From Bog-473 sp963834405 (GTDB taxonomy: Bacteria; Actinomycetota; Acidimicrobiia; Acidimicrobiales; RAAP-2): a stretch of 64,000 nucleotides of DNA. The first letter of the stretch is position 1. Every line of letters starts with the position of its first letter. The translations under genes and the position numbers were made by a program. This document shows, in pieces, positions 9,710 through 17,882 of the stretch. The notes below the pieces were generated by a model, which did no database searches, had not been told where the DNA came from, and saw only the letters and a program-made list of their open reading frames with translations. The stretch lies in contig CAWIBX010000005.1 of assembly GCA_963834405.1 (NCBI GenBank), forward strand, positions 186,001 to 250,000, read 5' to 3'.

Positions 9710-10363
9710 GTGGCGAAGGTGTGGTCGGTCGTCGTGGCGGGAGGTGCGGGCCGGCGCTTCGGCCAACTGAAGCAATTTTCGCTTCTGGGTGACCGCCCCG
9801 TCGCCGACTGGGCGGTACAGGCGTGCCGCCACTGTTCTGCCGGCGTCGTCCTCGTCGTCCCGGCCGGCGAGGCCGGGGACCACGGGGCGGACGCGGTGGT
9901 GACCGGCGGCGCGACGCGCGCCGACTCGGTGCGCCACGGTCTGGCCGCAGTGCCCGCCGACGCCGAGGTGATCGTCGTGCACGACGCCGCCCGCCCGCTC
10001 GCCACGCCCGCACTCTTCGACGCGGTGATCCGGGCGGTGACCGAGCGCGGCGCCGGCGGAGCCGTCCCCGGGCTGACCCCGAGTGACACCATCAAGGTCG
10101 TGAACGACTCCGGGCACGTCACGGCCACGCCCGACCGGCGCACCCTGGTGGCGGTGCAGACGCCTCAGGCCTTCGGTGCCGCCGTCCTGCGCCGCGCGCA
10201 CGAGCACGCCGCACCTGGTGCGGGCTCCACGGACGACGCGTCGCTGGTCGAGGCGATCGGCGAGGCCGTCGTCGTCGTGCCGGGCGACCCGGCCAACCTC
10301 AAGATCACGACGCCCGAGGACCTCCTCACGGCAGAACGCCACCTGGCCCGGGGCGGCGACTGA
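9710..10363 (+). CDS. ispD: 2-C-methyl-D-erythritol 4-phosphate cytidylyltransferase IspD
   Basis: Third step of the MEP isoprenoid pathway, forming CDP-ME from MEP and CTP. The 217-residue product has the CTP-binding loop VVVAGGAGRRFG with the catalytic Arg/Lys residues, VHDAARPL, and TPQAFGA near the C terminus. GTG start 16 bp after the carD stop, with no strong ribosome binding site. It precedes ispF by 4 bp, so the two consecutive MEP-pathway enzymes are probably co-transcribed. Confidence 0.94.
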   Translation: MAKVWSVVVAGGAGRRFGQLKQFSLLGDRPVADWAVQACRHCSAGVVLVVPAGEAGDHGADAVVTGGATRADSVRHGLAAVPADAEVIVVHDAARPLATPALFDAVIRAVTERGAGGAVPGLTPSDTIKVVNDSGHVTATPDRRTLVAVQTPQAFGAAVLRRAHEHAAPGAGSTDDASLVEAIGEAVVVVPGDPANLKITTPEDLLTAERHLARGGD

Positions 10364-10367
10364 GGGG

Positions 10368-10850
10368 ATGGACGCGGGCATGCGCATCGGCCAGGGGATC
10401 GACGTCCATCCGTTCTCCGATGACCCGCACCGCACGCTTGTGCTCGGTGGTGTCGTGATTGAGGGTGCACGCGGCCTGCGGGGGCACAGTGACGCCGACG
10501 CCGTGTGCCACGCGCTGGCGGATGCCATCCTCGGCGCCGTGGGGCTGGGCGATCTCGGCCGGCATTTCCCTGACGACGACCCCGCCTGGGAAGGGGCCGA
10601 CTCCGTCGCGCTGCTGACCGAGGTCGGTCGCATGGCGCGTGACGCGGGCTTCGCGTGCGTCAACGCGGACTGCACCGTCGTCGCGGACACGCCCCGGCTG
10701 GCGCCGCGCACCGCGGCCATGGTGACCCGGCTCACCGAGGTGCTCGGCGCACCGGTGTCGGTCAAGGCGACGCGCGCCGAGGGTCTCGGCGCCTTGGGGC
10801 GGGCCGAGGGCATCGCGTGCCTGGCCGTCGTGTTGTTGGGCCCACTATGA
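10368..10850 (+). CDS. ispF: 2-C-methyl-D-erythritol 2,4-cyclodiphosphate synthase IspF
   Basis: Cyclises CDP-ME-2P to MEcPP in the MEP pathway. The 160-residue product has the metal ligands in IGQGIDVHPF (Asp, His) and RGHSDADAVCHAL (His), plus the family C terminus LGRAEGIACLAVVLL. ATG at 10368 adds four residues to the usual MRIGQGIDVH start at ATG 10380; either is possible. It ends as ATGA with rlmB, so expression is coupled. In mycobacteria cysS lies between ispF and rlmB; here it is absent. Confidence 0.94.
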   Translation: MDAGMRIGQGIDVHPFSDDPHRTLVLGGVVIEGARGLRGHSDADAVCHALADAILGAVGLGDLGRHFPDDDPAWEGADSVALLTEVGRMARDAGFACVNADCTVVADTPRLAPRTAAMVTRLTEVLGAPVSVKATRAEGLGALGRAEGIACLAVVLLGPL

Positions 10851-11701
10851 GCGCCTCGCGGCGCGGATCACCTCGCGGACGGGGGGCGCGTCCGGGACCG
10901 CGCCCCCGCCCGCGCTCGGGTCCGCGTCCTGAGGCCATGAGCGAGCTCGGCGGCGACCAGGTCGAGGGCCGGCGGGCCGTCCTCGAGCTCCTGAGTGCGG
11001 GGCGCCGCACCGTCCGGCGGGTCCTCGTGGCGGAGGATCAGGATCCGTCGCCGCAGCTCGATCGGATAGAGGCGTTGGCTGCCACCATGCGGGTGCCCCT
11101 CGAGACGGTGCCCCGGGCCCGGCTGGACGCCCAGGCCCGCACCGAGGCGCCGCAGGGCGTCCTGGCCCTGGCGCGCCCGGTCGACCCGGTGCCGCTCGAG
11201 GACCTGGGCGCGCCCGGGGGCGGCGGCGGCACCCCGCCGTTCCTCCTGGTCGCGGCCGGCATCACCGATCCCCGCAACTTGGGCGCGTTGCTCCGCAGCG
11301 CCGAGTGTGCCGGGGTGACCGGGGTCGTCTTGCCCCGCCATCGCTCGGCCCGGCTGTCGCCCACCGTCACCAAGACGGCGGCCGGCGCCATTGAGCATCT
11401 GCCCTTTGCCGTGGTGGGCGGCGTCCCGGCCGCGCTCACCGCGCTGCGCGAGCTCGGGGTGTGGTCGATCGGGCTCGCCGGGGAGGCCGAGCAGTCGCTC
11501 TACGAGCTTCCCCTCGGCCAAGGACCGGTGGCGCTCGTCGTCGGCAGCGAGGAGAAAGGGCTGGCGCCGTTGGTGCGCAAGCGCTGCGATGCGCTCGCGT
11601 CCATTCCCCAGCACGGCCGGCTGCCCTCGCTCAACGTCGGTGTGGCGGGCGCGGTCGCCTGTTTCGAAGTCGCGCGGCAGCGCGCCGCCGCCGTCGGCTA
11701 G
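10847..11701 (+). CDS. rlmB: 23S rRNA (guanosine-2'-O)-methyltransferase RlmB-like SpoU protein
   Basis: SPOUT-class TrmH/RlmB 2'-O-methyltransferase acting on rRNA. The 284-residue product starts with a basic tail rich in Arg, Pro and Gly (about 30 residues). It then has the L30e-like substrate-binding domain (VEGRRAVLELL) and the SpoU domain with motif 1 ITDPRNLGALLRSAECAG, motif 2 LVVGSEEKGLAPLV and motif 3 IPQHGRLPSLNVGVAGAVA. These carry the catalytic Arg/Asn and the knot. ATG overlaps the ispF stop. The stop interleaves with the mscL stop as CTAG. Confidence 0.92.
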   Translation: MSASRRGSPRGRGARPGPRPRPRSGPRPEAMSELGGDQVEGRRAVLELLSAGRRTVRRVLVAEDQDPSPQLDRIEALAATMRVPLETVPRARLDAQARTEAPQGVLALARPVDPVPLEDLGAPGGGGGTPPFLLVAAGITDPRNLGALLRSAECAGVTGVVLPRHRSARLSPTVTKTAAGAIEHLPFAVVGGVPAALTALRELGVWSIGLAGEAEQSLYELPLGQGPVALVVGSEEKGLAPLVRKRCDALASIPQHGRLPSLNVGVAGAVACFEVARQRAAAVG

Positions 11702-12114
11702 GCCGCGGCGCCCACCTCCGTGGTGCAGAACGCGCATCGGCGCGCCGCCACCGGGATGTCGCTCAAGCACTCTGGACACTCCCGCGTCTCGGGCTCGGGC
11801 TCCTCCTTCGGCAGGAGGTTCAGCCGGCGCATCAACGCGGTGAGCGGCACGACGACCGCGAAGAAGACAACCGTCGCGATGATGAGGAACGACAAGACCG
11901 CGTTGATGAACGACCCGTACTTGAACCGCGAGTGGTGCCAGGTGAAGTAGAGGTTCGAGAAGTTCTGCTTGCCGAAGATGGCCGCGATCAGCGGAGTGAT
12001 CAGGTCGGCCACGAATGCTGTCACCATCGCGGTGAAGGCCACGCCGACCACCACCGCGACCGCCAGGTCGACGACGTTGCCGCGCAGGACGAACTTCTTG
12101 AAATCACTCAGCAT
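11698..12114 (-). CDS. mscL: Large-conductance mechanosensitive channel MscL with a zinc-ribbon tail
   Basis: Pentameric osmotic safety valve in the inner membrane. The N-terminal FKKFVLRGNVVDLAVAVVVG amphipathic helix and TM1, the periplasmic loop and TM2 (INAVLSFLIIATVVFFAVVV) are canonical. After the usual cytoplasmic helix the protein carries CPECLSDIPVAARRCAFC, two CxxC pairs forming a probable zinc ribbon, which ordinary MscL such as that of E. coli lacks. Length 138 residues. It lies convergent to rlmB, with stops sharing CTAG. The tail may be a regulatory or interaction module (inference). Confidence 0.93.
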   Translation of the reverse strand: MLSDFKKFVLRGNVVDLAVAVVVGVAFTAMVTAFVADLITPLIAAIFGKQNFSNLYFTWHHSRFKYGSFINAVLSFLIIATVVFFAVVVPLTALMRRLNLLPKEEPEPETRECPECLSDIPVAARRCAFCTTEVGAAA

Positions 12115-12172
12115 CGGTGCCTCCCTATCCGCGTCGCTCCCACCCCAAACACGCTCCGACGGAGGCCGAGGG

Positions 12173-12245
12173 AGCCCGAGGCAGGAATCGAACCCGCGAC
12201 ATCTTCATTACAAGTGAAGTGCTCTACCAACTGAGCTACTCGGGC
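12173..12245 (-). tRNA. tRNA-Thr(TGT)
   Basis: Read on the minus strand from 12245, the acceptor GCCCGAG pairs with CTCGGGC. The D arm contains AGCTCAGTTGGTAGAGC, the anticodon loop is CTTGTAA (anticodon TGT, reads ACA) and the T arm is GCGGG-TTCGATT-CCTGC. The discriminator is T and CCA is not encoded. Confidence 0.93.
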
Positions 12246-12322
12246 GCAGACCTCACATTACAACGGCCCCGACCAGCGGAAAGGCTTGCGTCGGGGCGGG
12301 TGGCACGGCAGGCTGGACCCGA

Positions 12323-12910
12323 ATGGACGCCGACGGACAGGACACCGTGCCGTCACCGAGGGTGTCGCCCGTGCGGGCGGCTGTCGTGCTCGTCGTGTTC
12401 GTCGTCGCGGTTGCCATCCTCGTTGCGGTGGGTACCCGTCCCAGCGTGACCGCCGCGACCTCCGCCGCCACTACGACGACCACCGCGGCCGGCGGCGCCA
12501 CGACGACCACCGGCGCCGGTCATACGACGACGACCACCGCGGCGGGTCATACGACGACGACCAAGGCTGGTCATCACAGCACAGCCACCACGACGACCAC
12601 GGCGCCCCGCAACACGGTCAGCGTCGTCGTGGCGAACGCCACCGGCACGAACGGGCTGGCCGCGCACTTCTCCACTGTCATCGGTGGCGGCGGTTGGAGC
12701 ATGCAGACGCCCACTGACGCGACGACGACCGAGGCCACCTCCGCCGTCTACTACGCGGCGGGGCAGCAGGCGGCGGCTGCGGAAGTCGCCAACATGATCG
12801 GCGTCAAGCCGCAGCAGGTCCTCCCGTTGAGCACCGCGACGCCGGTGAACGGCGTCACCGGCACCGACGTCGTCGTGGTCGTCGGGCAGGACCTGGCCCA
12901 GTCCAGCTGA
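12323..12910 (+). CDS. Membrane-anchored LytR C-terminal-domain protein
   Basis: The 195-residue product has a short cytoplasmic N terminus and one TM helix (about residues 18-40). A low-complexity Thr/Ala/Gly/His stalk follows (GAGHTTTTTAAGHTTTT and similar, about residues 45-95). The C-terminal domain beginning NTVSVVVANATGTNGLA has the LytR_C hallmark (VxVxNGTxxxGLA). Such domains occur in or beside LCP wall-polymer ligases; no LCP domain is present here. The stalk DNA is a microsatellite-like ACG/ACC repeat and is likely to vary in length between strains. Function is probably in the envelope. It lies 19 bp upstream of otsB. Confidence 0.8.
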   Translation: MDADGQDTVPSPRVSPVRAAVVLVVFVVAVAILVAVGTRPSVTAATSAATTTTTAAGGATTTTGAGHTTTTTAAGHTTTTKAGHHSTATTTTTAPRNTVSVVVANATGTNGLAAHFSTVIGGGGWSMQTPTDATTTEATSAVYYAAGQQAAAAEVANMIGVKPQQVLPLSTATPVNGVTGTDVVVVVGQDLAQSS

Positions 12911-12929
12911 GCCGGCTGCACCGCTGACG

Positions 12930-13718
12930 TTGGCACCGGCACTTCCTGCGCCGTTGCAGCCGCTGGCCGACGACCCGCGGCACGGCGCGTTGTTCCTCGA
13001 CTTCGACGGCACGCTCTCGGCCATCGTCGAGAACCCCGTCGGAGCGATGCCGCTGCCGGGCGTGCCGGCACTGCTCGAGGACCTGGCGCGGTGCTTCGCG
13101 TTGGTGGCGGTGATCTCCGGACGCCCCCCGGACTTTCTCGCACACGTCCTGGGCCAGCCGCGCGGCGTCGAGGTCGTCGGCCTCTACGGCCTGGCGCGCG
13201 CGCTCGCCGCGTCGGGCCAGGCGGAACACTGGGCGGCCGTGATCAACGACGTGGTGGCCGAAGCGGAGGCGGAGGCGCCTCCCGGCATTTATGTCGAGCC
13301 CAAGCTCCTGACCGTCACCCTGCACTGGCGGCACGCACCCGAGGCCCAGCCCTGGGTGGCGGCGTTCGCCGATAGGGAGCGGGCGGCGCGCGGGCTGCGT
13401 GTCTTCGGCGGCCGGATGGAGCTCGAGTTGCGCCCGCCCGTCGATGTCGACAAGGGCTCCGTCATCCGTTCACTCGCCCCGACCGTCGAAGGCCTCCGCG
13501 CCGTCGCGGCCTTCGGCGACGACAAGGGCGACCTGCCCGCCTTCGAGGCGGTGGGCGGCCTCGAGGCGCTCGTGGGCCACCCGGTGCGAGCCGTGCGGGT
13601 CGCCGTGGTCGACCACGAGAGCCCGCCCGAGGTGGCCGCCGCGGCGGACCTCACGGTGGCGGGCGCCCCCGCCGCGGTCGCCTTGTTGCGCACGCTCGCT
13701 GACGCCGCTCAGCCCTGA
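12930..13718 (+). CDS. otsB: Trehalose-6-phosphate phosphatase OtsB
   Basis: HAD-family phosphatase that releases trehalose from trehalose-6-phosphate. The 262-residue product has motif I LFLDFDGTLS (nucleophile Asp), motif II VAVISGRP and motif IV AFGDDKGDLPAF, plus the substrate motif GRMELELRPPVDVDKG. TTG at 12930 is used because no ATG/GTG lies before motif I in this frame; no strong ribosome binding site was seen. The 3' end overlaps the convergent otsA by 10 bp. OtsA and OtsB therefore sit on opposite strands, which is unusual for a two-step pathway, and need separate promoters. Confidence 0.93.
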   Translation: MAPALPAPLQPLADDPRHGALFLDFDGTLSAIVENPVGAMPLPGVPALLEDLARCFALVAVISGRPPDFLAHVLGQPRGVEVVGLYGLARALAASGQAEHWAAVINDVVAEAEAEAPPGIYVEPKLLTVTLHWRHAPEAQPWVAAFADRERAARGLRVFGGRMELELRPPVDVDKGSVIRSLAPTVEGLRAVAAFGDDKGDLPAFEAVGGLEALVGHPVRAVRVAVVDHESPPEVAAAADLTVAGAPAAVALLRTLADAAQP

Positions 13719-15097
13719 GCCGCGGCCAGCTGGTCGTCCCACCAATCCGCGGACGTCCGGCCCCGCACGGTGTCGCGCAAGGCAGCGGCCCGCTCACCTC
13801 GCTCGGCGGCGGGCATCAATAGCGCCGCATGCAGCGCCTCGGCGGTCGCGGTCAGGTCGAAGGGGTTCACGCCCAGCGCGCCGGCCGGCCCCAGCTCCTC
13901 CCACGCCCCGGCCTCCTGCGAGAGCACCACCACCCCGTCCACCGTGTTCAGCAACGCGCCCTCCTTGGCCACCAGGTTCATGCCGTCGCGCACGGGGTTC
14001 ACCAGCAGCACGTCCGACATCGACAGGGCCGCCAGCGCTCGGTCCCGGTCGTCCTCCACGTGCAGCACGATCGGCGTCCAGTCCCCGCCGCCGCCACTGC
14101 CGCCCGCGAACGAATGGTTGATCCGTTCCGCCGTGTGCGCCACCTCGGCCCCGTAGGCGAGATATTCCGCCAGCCCTTGCCGGCTGGGGTACGCCAGCGC
14201 CACGTGCACGAGCTGGCCGCGCCACTCCGGATGCGCGGTTAGCAGCTCCTCGAAGGCCAGCATCCCCCGCACGATGTTCTTCGACGGTTCCATTCGGTCC
14301 GACCGCACGATCATCGGGCGCCCGCCCACCGCCGCCCGCAAGGCGTCGCCCGCCGCCGCGCACCCCGGCGAGGCCGCCTCCCGCGTCAGCGCGTCGGCGT
14401 CCGGCCCGAGCGGCGCCACGAACGTCCGCGGCGCCCGACGCCCCGCCGCCGCGTAGCACCCCAGGAAGCTCGCCTCCCACTTGTGACAGTGGAATCCGCA
14501 CGCGCCGTACCCGGCCATGCCGTCGAGGAGCTCGGCCGAGACGTCGTCGGGGAGCACGCCCAACATGCCGGGATCGGCGAAGGGGGTGTGGAGGAAGTGC
14601 ACCGTGCGCAGGTCCGGCCGCGCCTCGGCCAGCATCCGCCCCAGCAGCGAGAAGTGGTAGTCCTGCACCAGCACCGTGTCGCCCTCCGCCGCCCTCGTCG
14701 CCACGGTTTCGGCCATGGCCCGGTTGTAGGTGCGATACCCCTCCCACGCCTCACGCCAGCGCCGGTCGAAGCGGGGCCGGCTCGGCAGGTCGAAGAGGTG
14801 GTGGTGGCAGTACCACAGCGTGGTGTTGGCCACGACGTCGTAGGCCTGCCTGTAGGTGGCGTCGTCGACCACCACCGGCGCCAGGTCCAGGCCGTCCTCG
14901 TGCATGAGGCCCCGCGCGACGGCCTCCCGGTCCGCCGCTCCCATCGTGACCGACGCCCAGGTCGTCCCGCTCCCCGCGAGGAGCCGGTGCAGGGACGAGG
15001 CCAACCCGCCGCCCGTGGGCACGGGCACGAGCGCGCCGTCCGCGCCGGTGCGGAAGGTCAGCGGGCCGCGGTTGGAGACGACGAGCGCGCGGCTCAC
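13709..15097 (-). CDS. otsA: Trehalose-6-phosphate synthase OtsA (GT20)
   Basis: Transfers glucose from a nucleotide sugar to glucose-6-phosphate. The 462-residue product has VVSNRGPLTF and PTGGGLASSL at the N terminus, VQDYHFSLLGRML, HTPFADPGML, SDRMEPSKNIVRGMLAFEELL in the donor-binding half, and NPVRDGMNLVAKEG. All are GT20 signatures, and the length is normal. GTG at 15097 overlaps the gpgS stop as GTGA. Co-expression with gpgS joins trehalose and glucosylglycerate synthesis, both compatible-solute routes. Confidence 0.95.
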   Translation of the reverse strand: MSRALVVSNRGPLTFRTGADGALVPVPTGGGLASSLHRLLAGSGTTWASVTMGAADREAVARGLMHEDGLDLAPVVVDDATYRQAYDVVANTTLWYCHHHLFDLPSRPRFDRRWREAWEGYRTYNRAMAETVATRAAEGDTVLVQDYHFSLLGRMLAEARPDLRTVHFLHTPFADPGMLGVLPDDVSAELLDGMAGYGACGFHCHKWEASFLGCYAAAGRRAPRTFVAPLGPDADALTREAASPGCAAAGDALRAAVGGRPMIVRSDRMEPSKNIVRGMLAFEELLTAHPEWRGQLVHVALAYPSRQGLAEYLAYGAEVAHTAERINHSFAGGSGGGGDWTPIVLHVEDDRDRALAALSMSDVLLVNPVRDGMNLVAKEGALLNTVDGVVVLSQEAGAWEELGPAGALGVNPFDLTATAEALHAALLMPAAERGERAAALRDTVRGRTSADWWDDQLAAAQG

Positions 15098-15909
15098 GTC
15101 CGGTTCGGCCGCGGGGACGGTTCGGCGCGCGCCAGCGCGGCCCGCAGGACGTCGACCGCCTGGGGCCGCAGTTCGTCCAGGGGCCGGTTGCGGTGGATGC
15201 GCTCGCCCAGGTCCACCTGGGCGATGCGGTCGGCGCCCAGGCTGCGCGCGACGTCTATGAGCAGTCCCAGCTCCACGCCGTAACCGTCCGCGAAGCCGAC
15301 CTTCTCGAAGACCCAGCGGTGGCCGGCCGTCTCCCCGGCCAGCGGCTGGCGCACCCAGGACAACTCCGGGAAGAGGAGCTCCAGCACCGGACGCGCCACC
15401 AGCTCGGTCACGCGCCCGCCGCCCGTCGGCTGGCCGTGCAGGGGCCGGGTGTAGAAGCCTTTGACCAGTGCCACGTCGTCGTCCGTGAGGAGCGGGCCGA
15501 GCAGGCCCGTCACGAAGGCCGGCGTGGTGTTGGCGACGTCGGCGTCGAGGAACGCGACCACGTCACCCTCCGAGGCCTCGAGGGCGGCGGCCATGGCCCG
15601 GCCCTTCCCGCCCGAACCGCCGGGACCGCCCACCACCCGGGCGCCGGCGTCGCGGGCTTGATCGGCCGTGTCGTCGGCCGAGCCGTCGTCGAGCACGATC
15701 ACCTCGTCGACCAGGCCGCTGCCGCCGTGGGCGGCCAGGAACGGCTGGACGACGGCCCGCACGACCGAGCCCACGGTCGAGCCCTCGTCGCGGGCGGGGA
15801 TGCACACGGACACCGTGCGCCCGGTGGCCGCCTTGGCCCGCGCGACCAGGTCTGTGGGGAAATCCCCGTGGTGGTAGGTCTGCGCCCTCTGCGCCACGCA
15901 CCGATTCAA
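15094..15909 (-). CDS. gpgS: Glucosyl-3-phosphoglycerate synthase GpgS (GT81)
   Basis: Transfers glucose from a nucleotide sugar to 3-phosphoglycerate, the first step towards glucosylglycerate. The 271-residue product has VSVCIPARDEGSTVG, the GT-A DXD region FLDADVANT, LVKGFYTRPL and GYGVELGLLIDVA, which match mycobacterial GpgS. TTG at 15909 is the longest start; GTG at 15897 (MAQRAQTYHHGDF) is about as likely. The gene is divergent from the riboswitch-controlled metM-like operon. It is the first gene of a gpgS-otsA pair with a 4-bp overlap. Confidence 0.92.
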   Translation of the reverse strand: MNRCVAQRAQTYHHGDFPTDLVARAKAATGRTVSVCIPARDEGSTVGSVVRAVVQPFLAAHGGSGLVDEVIVLDDGSADDTADQARDAGARVVGGPGGSGGKGRAMAAALEASEGDVVAFLDADVANTTPAFVTGLLGPLLTDDDVALVKGFYTRPLHGQPTGGGRVTELVARPVLELLFPELSWVRQPLAGETAGHRWVFEKVGFADGYGVELGLLIDVARSLGADRIAQVDLGERIHRNRPLDELRPQAVDVLRAALARAEPSPRPNRT

Positions 15910-15945
15910 GCAGCCGCCGGGTCAGGCCATGCATTGAGCCGTGCG

Positions 15946-15974
15946 TTGAGGCCCCTGCCCTGGGCGGCTACCAT
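15946..15974 (+). promoter_or_regulatory. Promoter of the riboswitch operon
   Basis: TTGAGG (15946-15951), a 17-bp spacer and TACCAT (15969-15974). Transcription would start near 15981, exactly at the start of the riboswitch. Confidence 0.6.
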
Positions 15975-15980
15975 GGGTGG

Positions 15981-16074
15981 ACATCATCCAGAGCGACTGA
16001 GGGACGGGCCCGTTGACGTCGCGGCAACCAGCGCAGAAGTCACATTTCGCACCAGGTGCCAATGCCCGATCGAT
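15981..16074 (+). promoter_or_regulatory. SAM-I (S-box) riboswitch
   Basis: The conserved S-box core is readable: AGAGCGACT, GAGGGACGGGCCC, TGACG, GCGGCAACC, then a variable P3 arm and GGTGCCAATGCCC. The P1 strands are near CATCATC (15983-15989) and GATCGATG (about 16068-16075). The ribosome binding site GAGGAGG (16075-16081) abuts the 3' strand of P1 and the ATG follows at 16087. No T-tract terminator was seen, so translational control is the simpler model. Expected effect: expression of the two downstream genes falls when SAM is plentiful. Confidence 0.85.
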
Positions 16075-16086
16075 GAGGAGGACCAA

Positions 16087-17367
16087 ATGGTCGATTTCGT
16101 CACTGGGCTGCGTTGTCGTGAGTGCCAGCGCACCTTCCCCGCCGAAGCCCTGCACGTGTGCGACTACTGCTTCGGGCCGCTCGAGGTCGCCTACGACTAC
16201 GAGCGCATCGCTGCGACCATCAGCCGGGAGCGCATAGAGGCCGGGCCGCGGACCATCTGGCGCTACCGGGACCTGCTGCCGGTGGACCTGGACGACGAGG
16301 TGCCGGTCGACCTGGGCGCCGGCTTCACGCCGCTGGTGCGGGCCGACCGCCTGGCCGCCGAGCTCGGGCTGGGGGAACTGTGGATCAAGGACGACACCGC
16401 CAACCCGACGGGCTCGTTCAAGGACCGTGTCGTCTCGGTCGCGCTGACCAAGGCCCGTCAGCTCGGCTTCAAGGTGGCGGCGTGCGCCTCGACGGGCAAC
16501 CTCGCCAACTCGGTGGCCGCTCACGCCGCCCGGGCCGGCATGGAGTCGGTCGTCCTCATCCCGCACGACCTCGAGGCCGCCAAGGTCACCATGACCGCGA
16601 TCTACGGCGGCACGGTCATCGCAGTGGAGGGCACCTACGACGACGTCAACCGCCTCTGTGCGGAGCTGTCCAGCGAGCGGCCGGGCTGGGCCTTCGTCAA
16701 CGTCAACGTGCGCACCTACTACGCCGAGGGCTCCAAGACGCTGGCCTTCGAAATCGCCGAGCAGCTGGGCTGGCAGGCCCCCGACCACGTCGTGGTGCCG
16801 ATCGGCTCGGGCAGCCAGCTGACCAAGGTGGCCAAGGGGTTCGCGGAGCTCGGCAAGGTGGGCCTGCTCGCCGAAGAGCCGGCGGTGCGGATCTCGGGAG
16901 CCCAGGCGGAGGGCTGCTCGCCCGTCGCCACGGCCTTCGAGCTGGGCACCGACGCCATCCGGCCCGTCAAGCCGAAGACGATCGCCAAGTCCCTGGCCAT
17001 CGGCAACCCGGCCGACGGCTGGTACGCGCTGGAGACGATCCGCCGGTCCGGGGGCTCGTGTGCCGCCGTGACCGACGACGAGGTGATAGAGGCCATCGGC
17101 CTGCTGGCGCGGACCGAGGGGATCTTCGCCGAGACGGCCGGCGGCGTCACCATCGCCACCCTGCGCAAGCTGGCCGCCGCCGGCGTCGTGCGGCCCGACG
17201 AGCGGGTGGTGGCCCTGGTGACCGGGCACGGGCTGAAGACGGTGGAGGCGCTCGCCGACTCCGGGGCGGCCGACACCGGGCCGACCGCCACCATCGCGCC
17301 GACCCTGGCCGCCTTCGACGCCGCCCTCTCCTACCAGCCCGACCCCGAGACCGAGGCGATCCGATGA
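16087..17367 (+). CDS. metM: Threonine synthase homologue, probable MetM-type homocysteine synthase
   Basis: A PLP enzyme of the threonine synthase family, 426 residues. It has an N-terminal zinc ribbon (CRECQRTFP and CDYCFGPLEVAYDY), the PLP lysine in NPTGSFKDRVVSVAL, and CASTGNLANSVAAHAARAG and IGSGSQLTKV in the cofactor pocket. By homology alone it would be ThrC, making threonine from O-phosphohomoserine. The context argues otherwise: a SAM-I riboswitch lies upstream and a GG-ending sulfur-carrier protein overlaps its 3' end (ATGA). In Streptomyces, as I recall, a threonine synthase homologue MetM uses the thiocarboxylated carrier MetO to turn O-phosphohomoserine into homocysteine. I infer that role here; plain ThrC activity is the alternative. 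ATG at 16087 has GAGGAGG 5 nt upstream. Confidence 0.8.
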   Translation: MVDFVTGLRCRECQRTFPAEALHVCDYCFGPLEVAYDYERIAATISRERIEAGPRTIWRYRDLLPVDLDDEVPVDLGAGFTPLVRADRLAAELGLGELWIKDDTANPTGSFKDRVVSVALTKARQLGFKVAACASTGNLANSVAAHAARAGMESVVLIPHDLEAAKVTMTAIYGGTVIAVEGTYDDVNRLCAELSSERPGWAFVNVNVRTYYAEGSKTLAFEIAEQLGWQAPDHVVVPIGSGSQLTKVAKGFAELGKVGLLAEEPAVRISGAQAEGCSPVATAFELGTDAIRPVKPKTIAKSLAIGNPADGWYALETIRRSGGSCAAVTDDEVIEAIGLLARTEGIFAETAGGVTIATLRKLAAAGVVRPDERVVALVTGHGLKTVEALADSGAADTGPTATIAPTLAAFDAALSYQPDPETEAIR

Positions 17368-17639
17368 GCCTCACCGTCCGCATCCCCACCCAGCTGCGCA
17401 CCCTGACCGGCGGCGCCGGGGAGGTCCAGGTCGAGGGCTCGACCGTCGGCGAGGCGCTGAAGGCCCTGGACGCCGCGCACCCCGGCATGGGGGACCGGCT
17501 CTTCGACGACGCCGGCAACCTGCGCCGATTCGTCAACGTCTTCCTGGCCGACGAGGACGTGCGCTTCCTGGAGGGCCTGGCCACCCCGGTCGGAGACGGG
17601 CAGACCCTCTCCGTCGTGCCGGCGGTCGCCGGGGGCTGA
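17364..17639 (+). CDS. metO: Ubiquitin-like sulfur-carrier protein (MoaD/ThiS family, MetO-like)
   Basis: A 91-residue beta-grasp protein with the family layout: VRIPTQLRTLTGG, GEALKALDAAHPG, and a C-terminal Ala-Gly-Gly whose terminal Gly would be adenylated and thiocarboxylated by an E1-like enzyme not in this window. It resembles CysO, the sulfur donor for O-phosphoserine-dependent CysM in mycobacteria. The overlap with the threonine synthase homologue (ATGA) and the shared SAM riboswitch point to methionine rather than molybdopterin or thiamin synthesis. Confidence 0.85.
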   Translation: MSLTVRIPTQLRTLTGGAGEVQVEGSTVGEALKALDAAHPGMGDRLFDDAGNLRRFVNVFLADEDVRFLEGLATPVGDGQTLSVVPAVAGG

Positions 17640-17882
17640 CCCGGTCCCGCCGGACCCTTCGCCCCACTCCATCGGACGTCAGCTGCTCGTTCGGAGGCCG
17701 AAGGAGTAGCCGCAGCTTCTCGTTTCTCGGACCAACGAGCAGTCCGGGCCCGATGCAGATGCGACCCCCTTCCCGAGGCCGGCTGGCGCCCAGCCACCCG
17801 GCAGGCCCCCCACCGGCGCCCAGCCCCCGGCTCGGGGAAAGGGTTGAGGCCCACCCCCGGCGGAATCAGGCCGCGCTCGACC
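17640..17882. other. Intergenic region before groEL
   Basis: No gene was found. The region holds inverted GC-rich stretches (for example CTGGCGCCCAG) and a purine-rich GGGGAAAGGG. Several short open frames exist on both strands but none has a ribosome binding site or a recognisable product. Confidence 0.5.
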
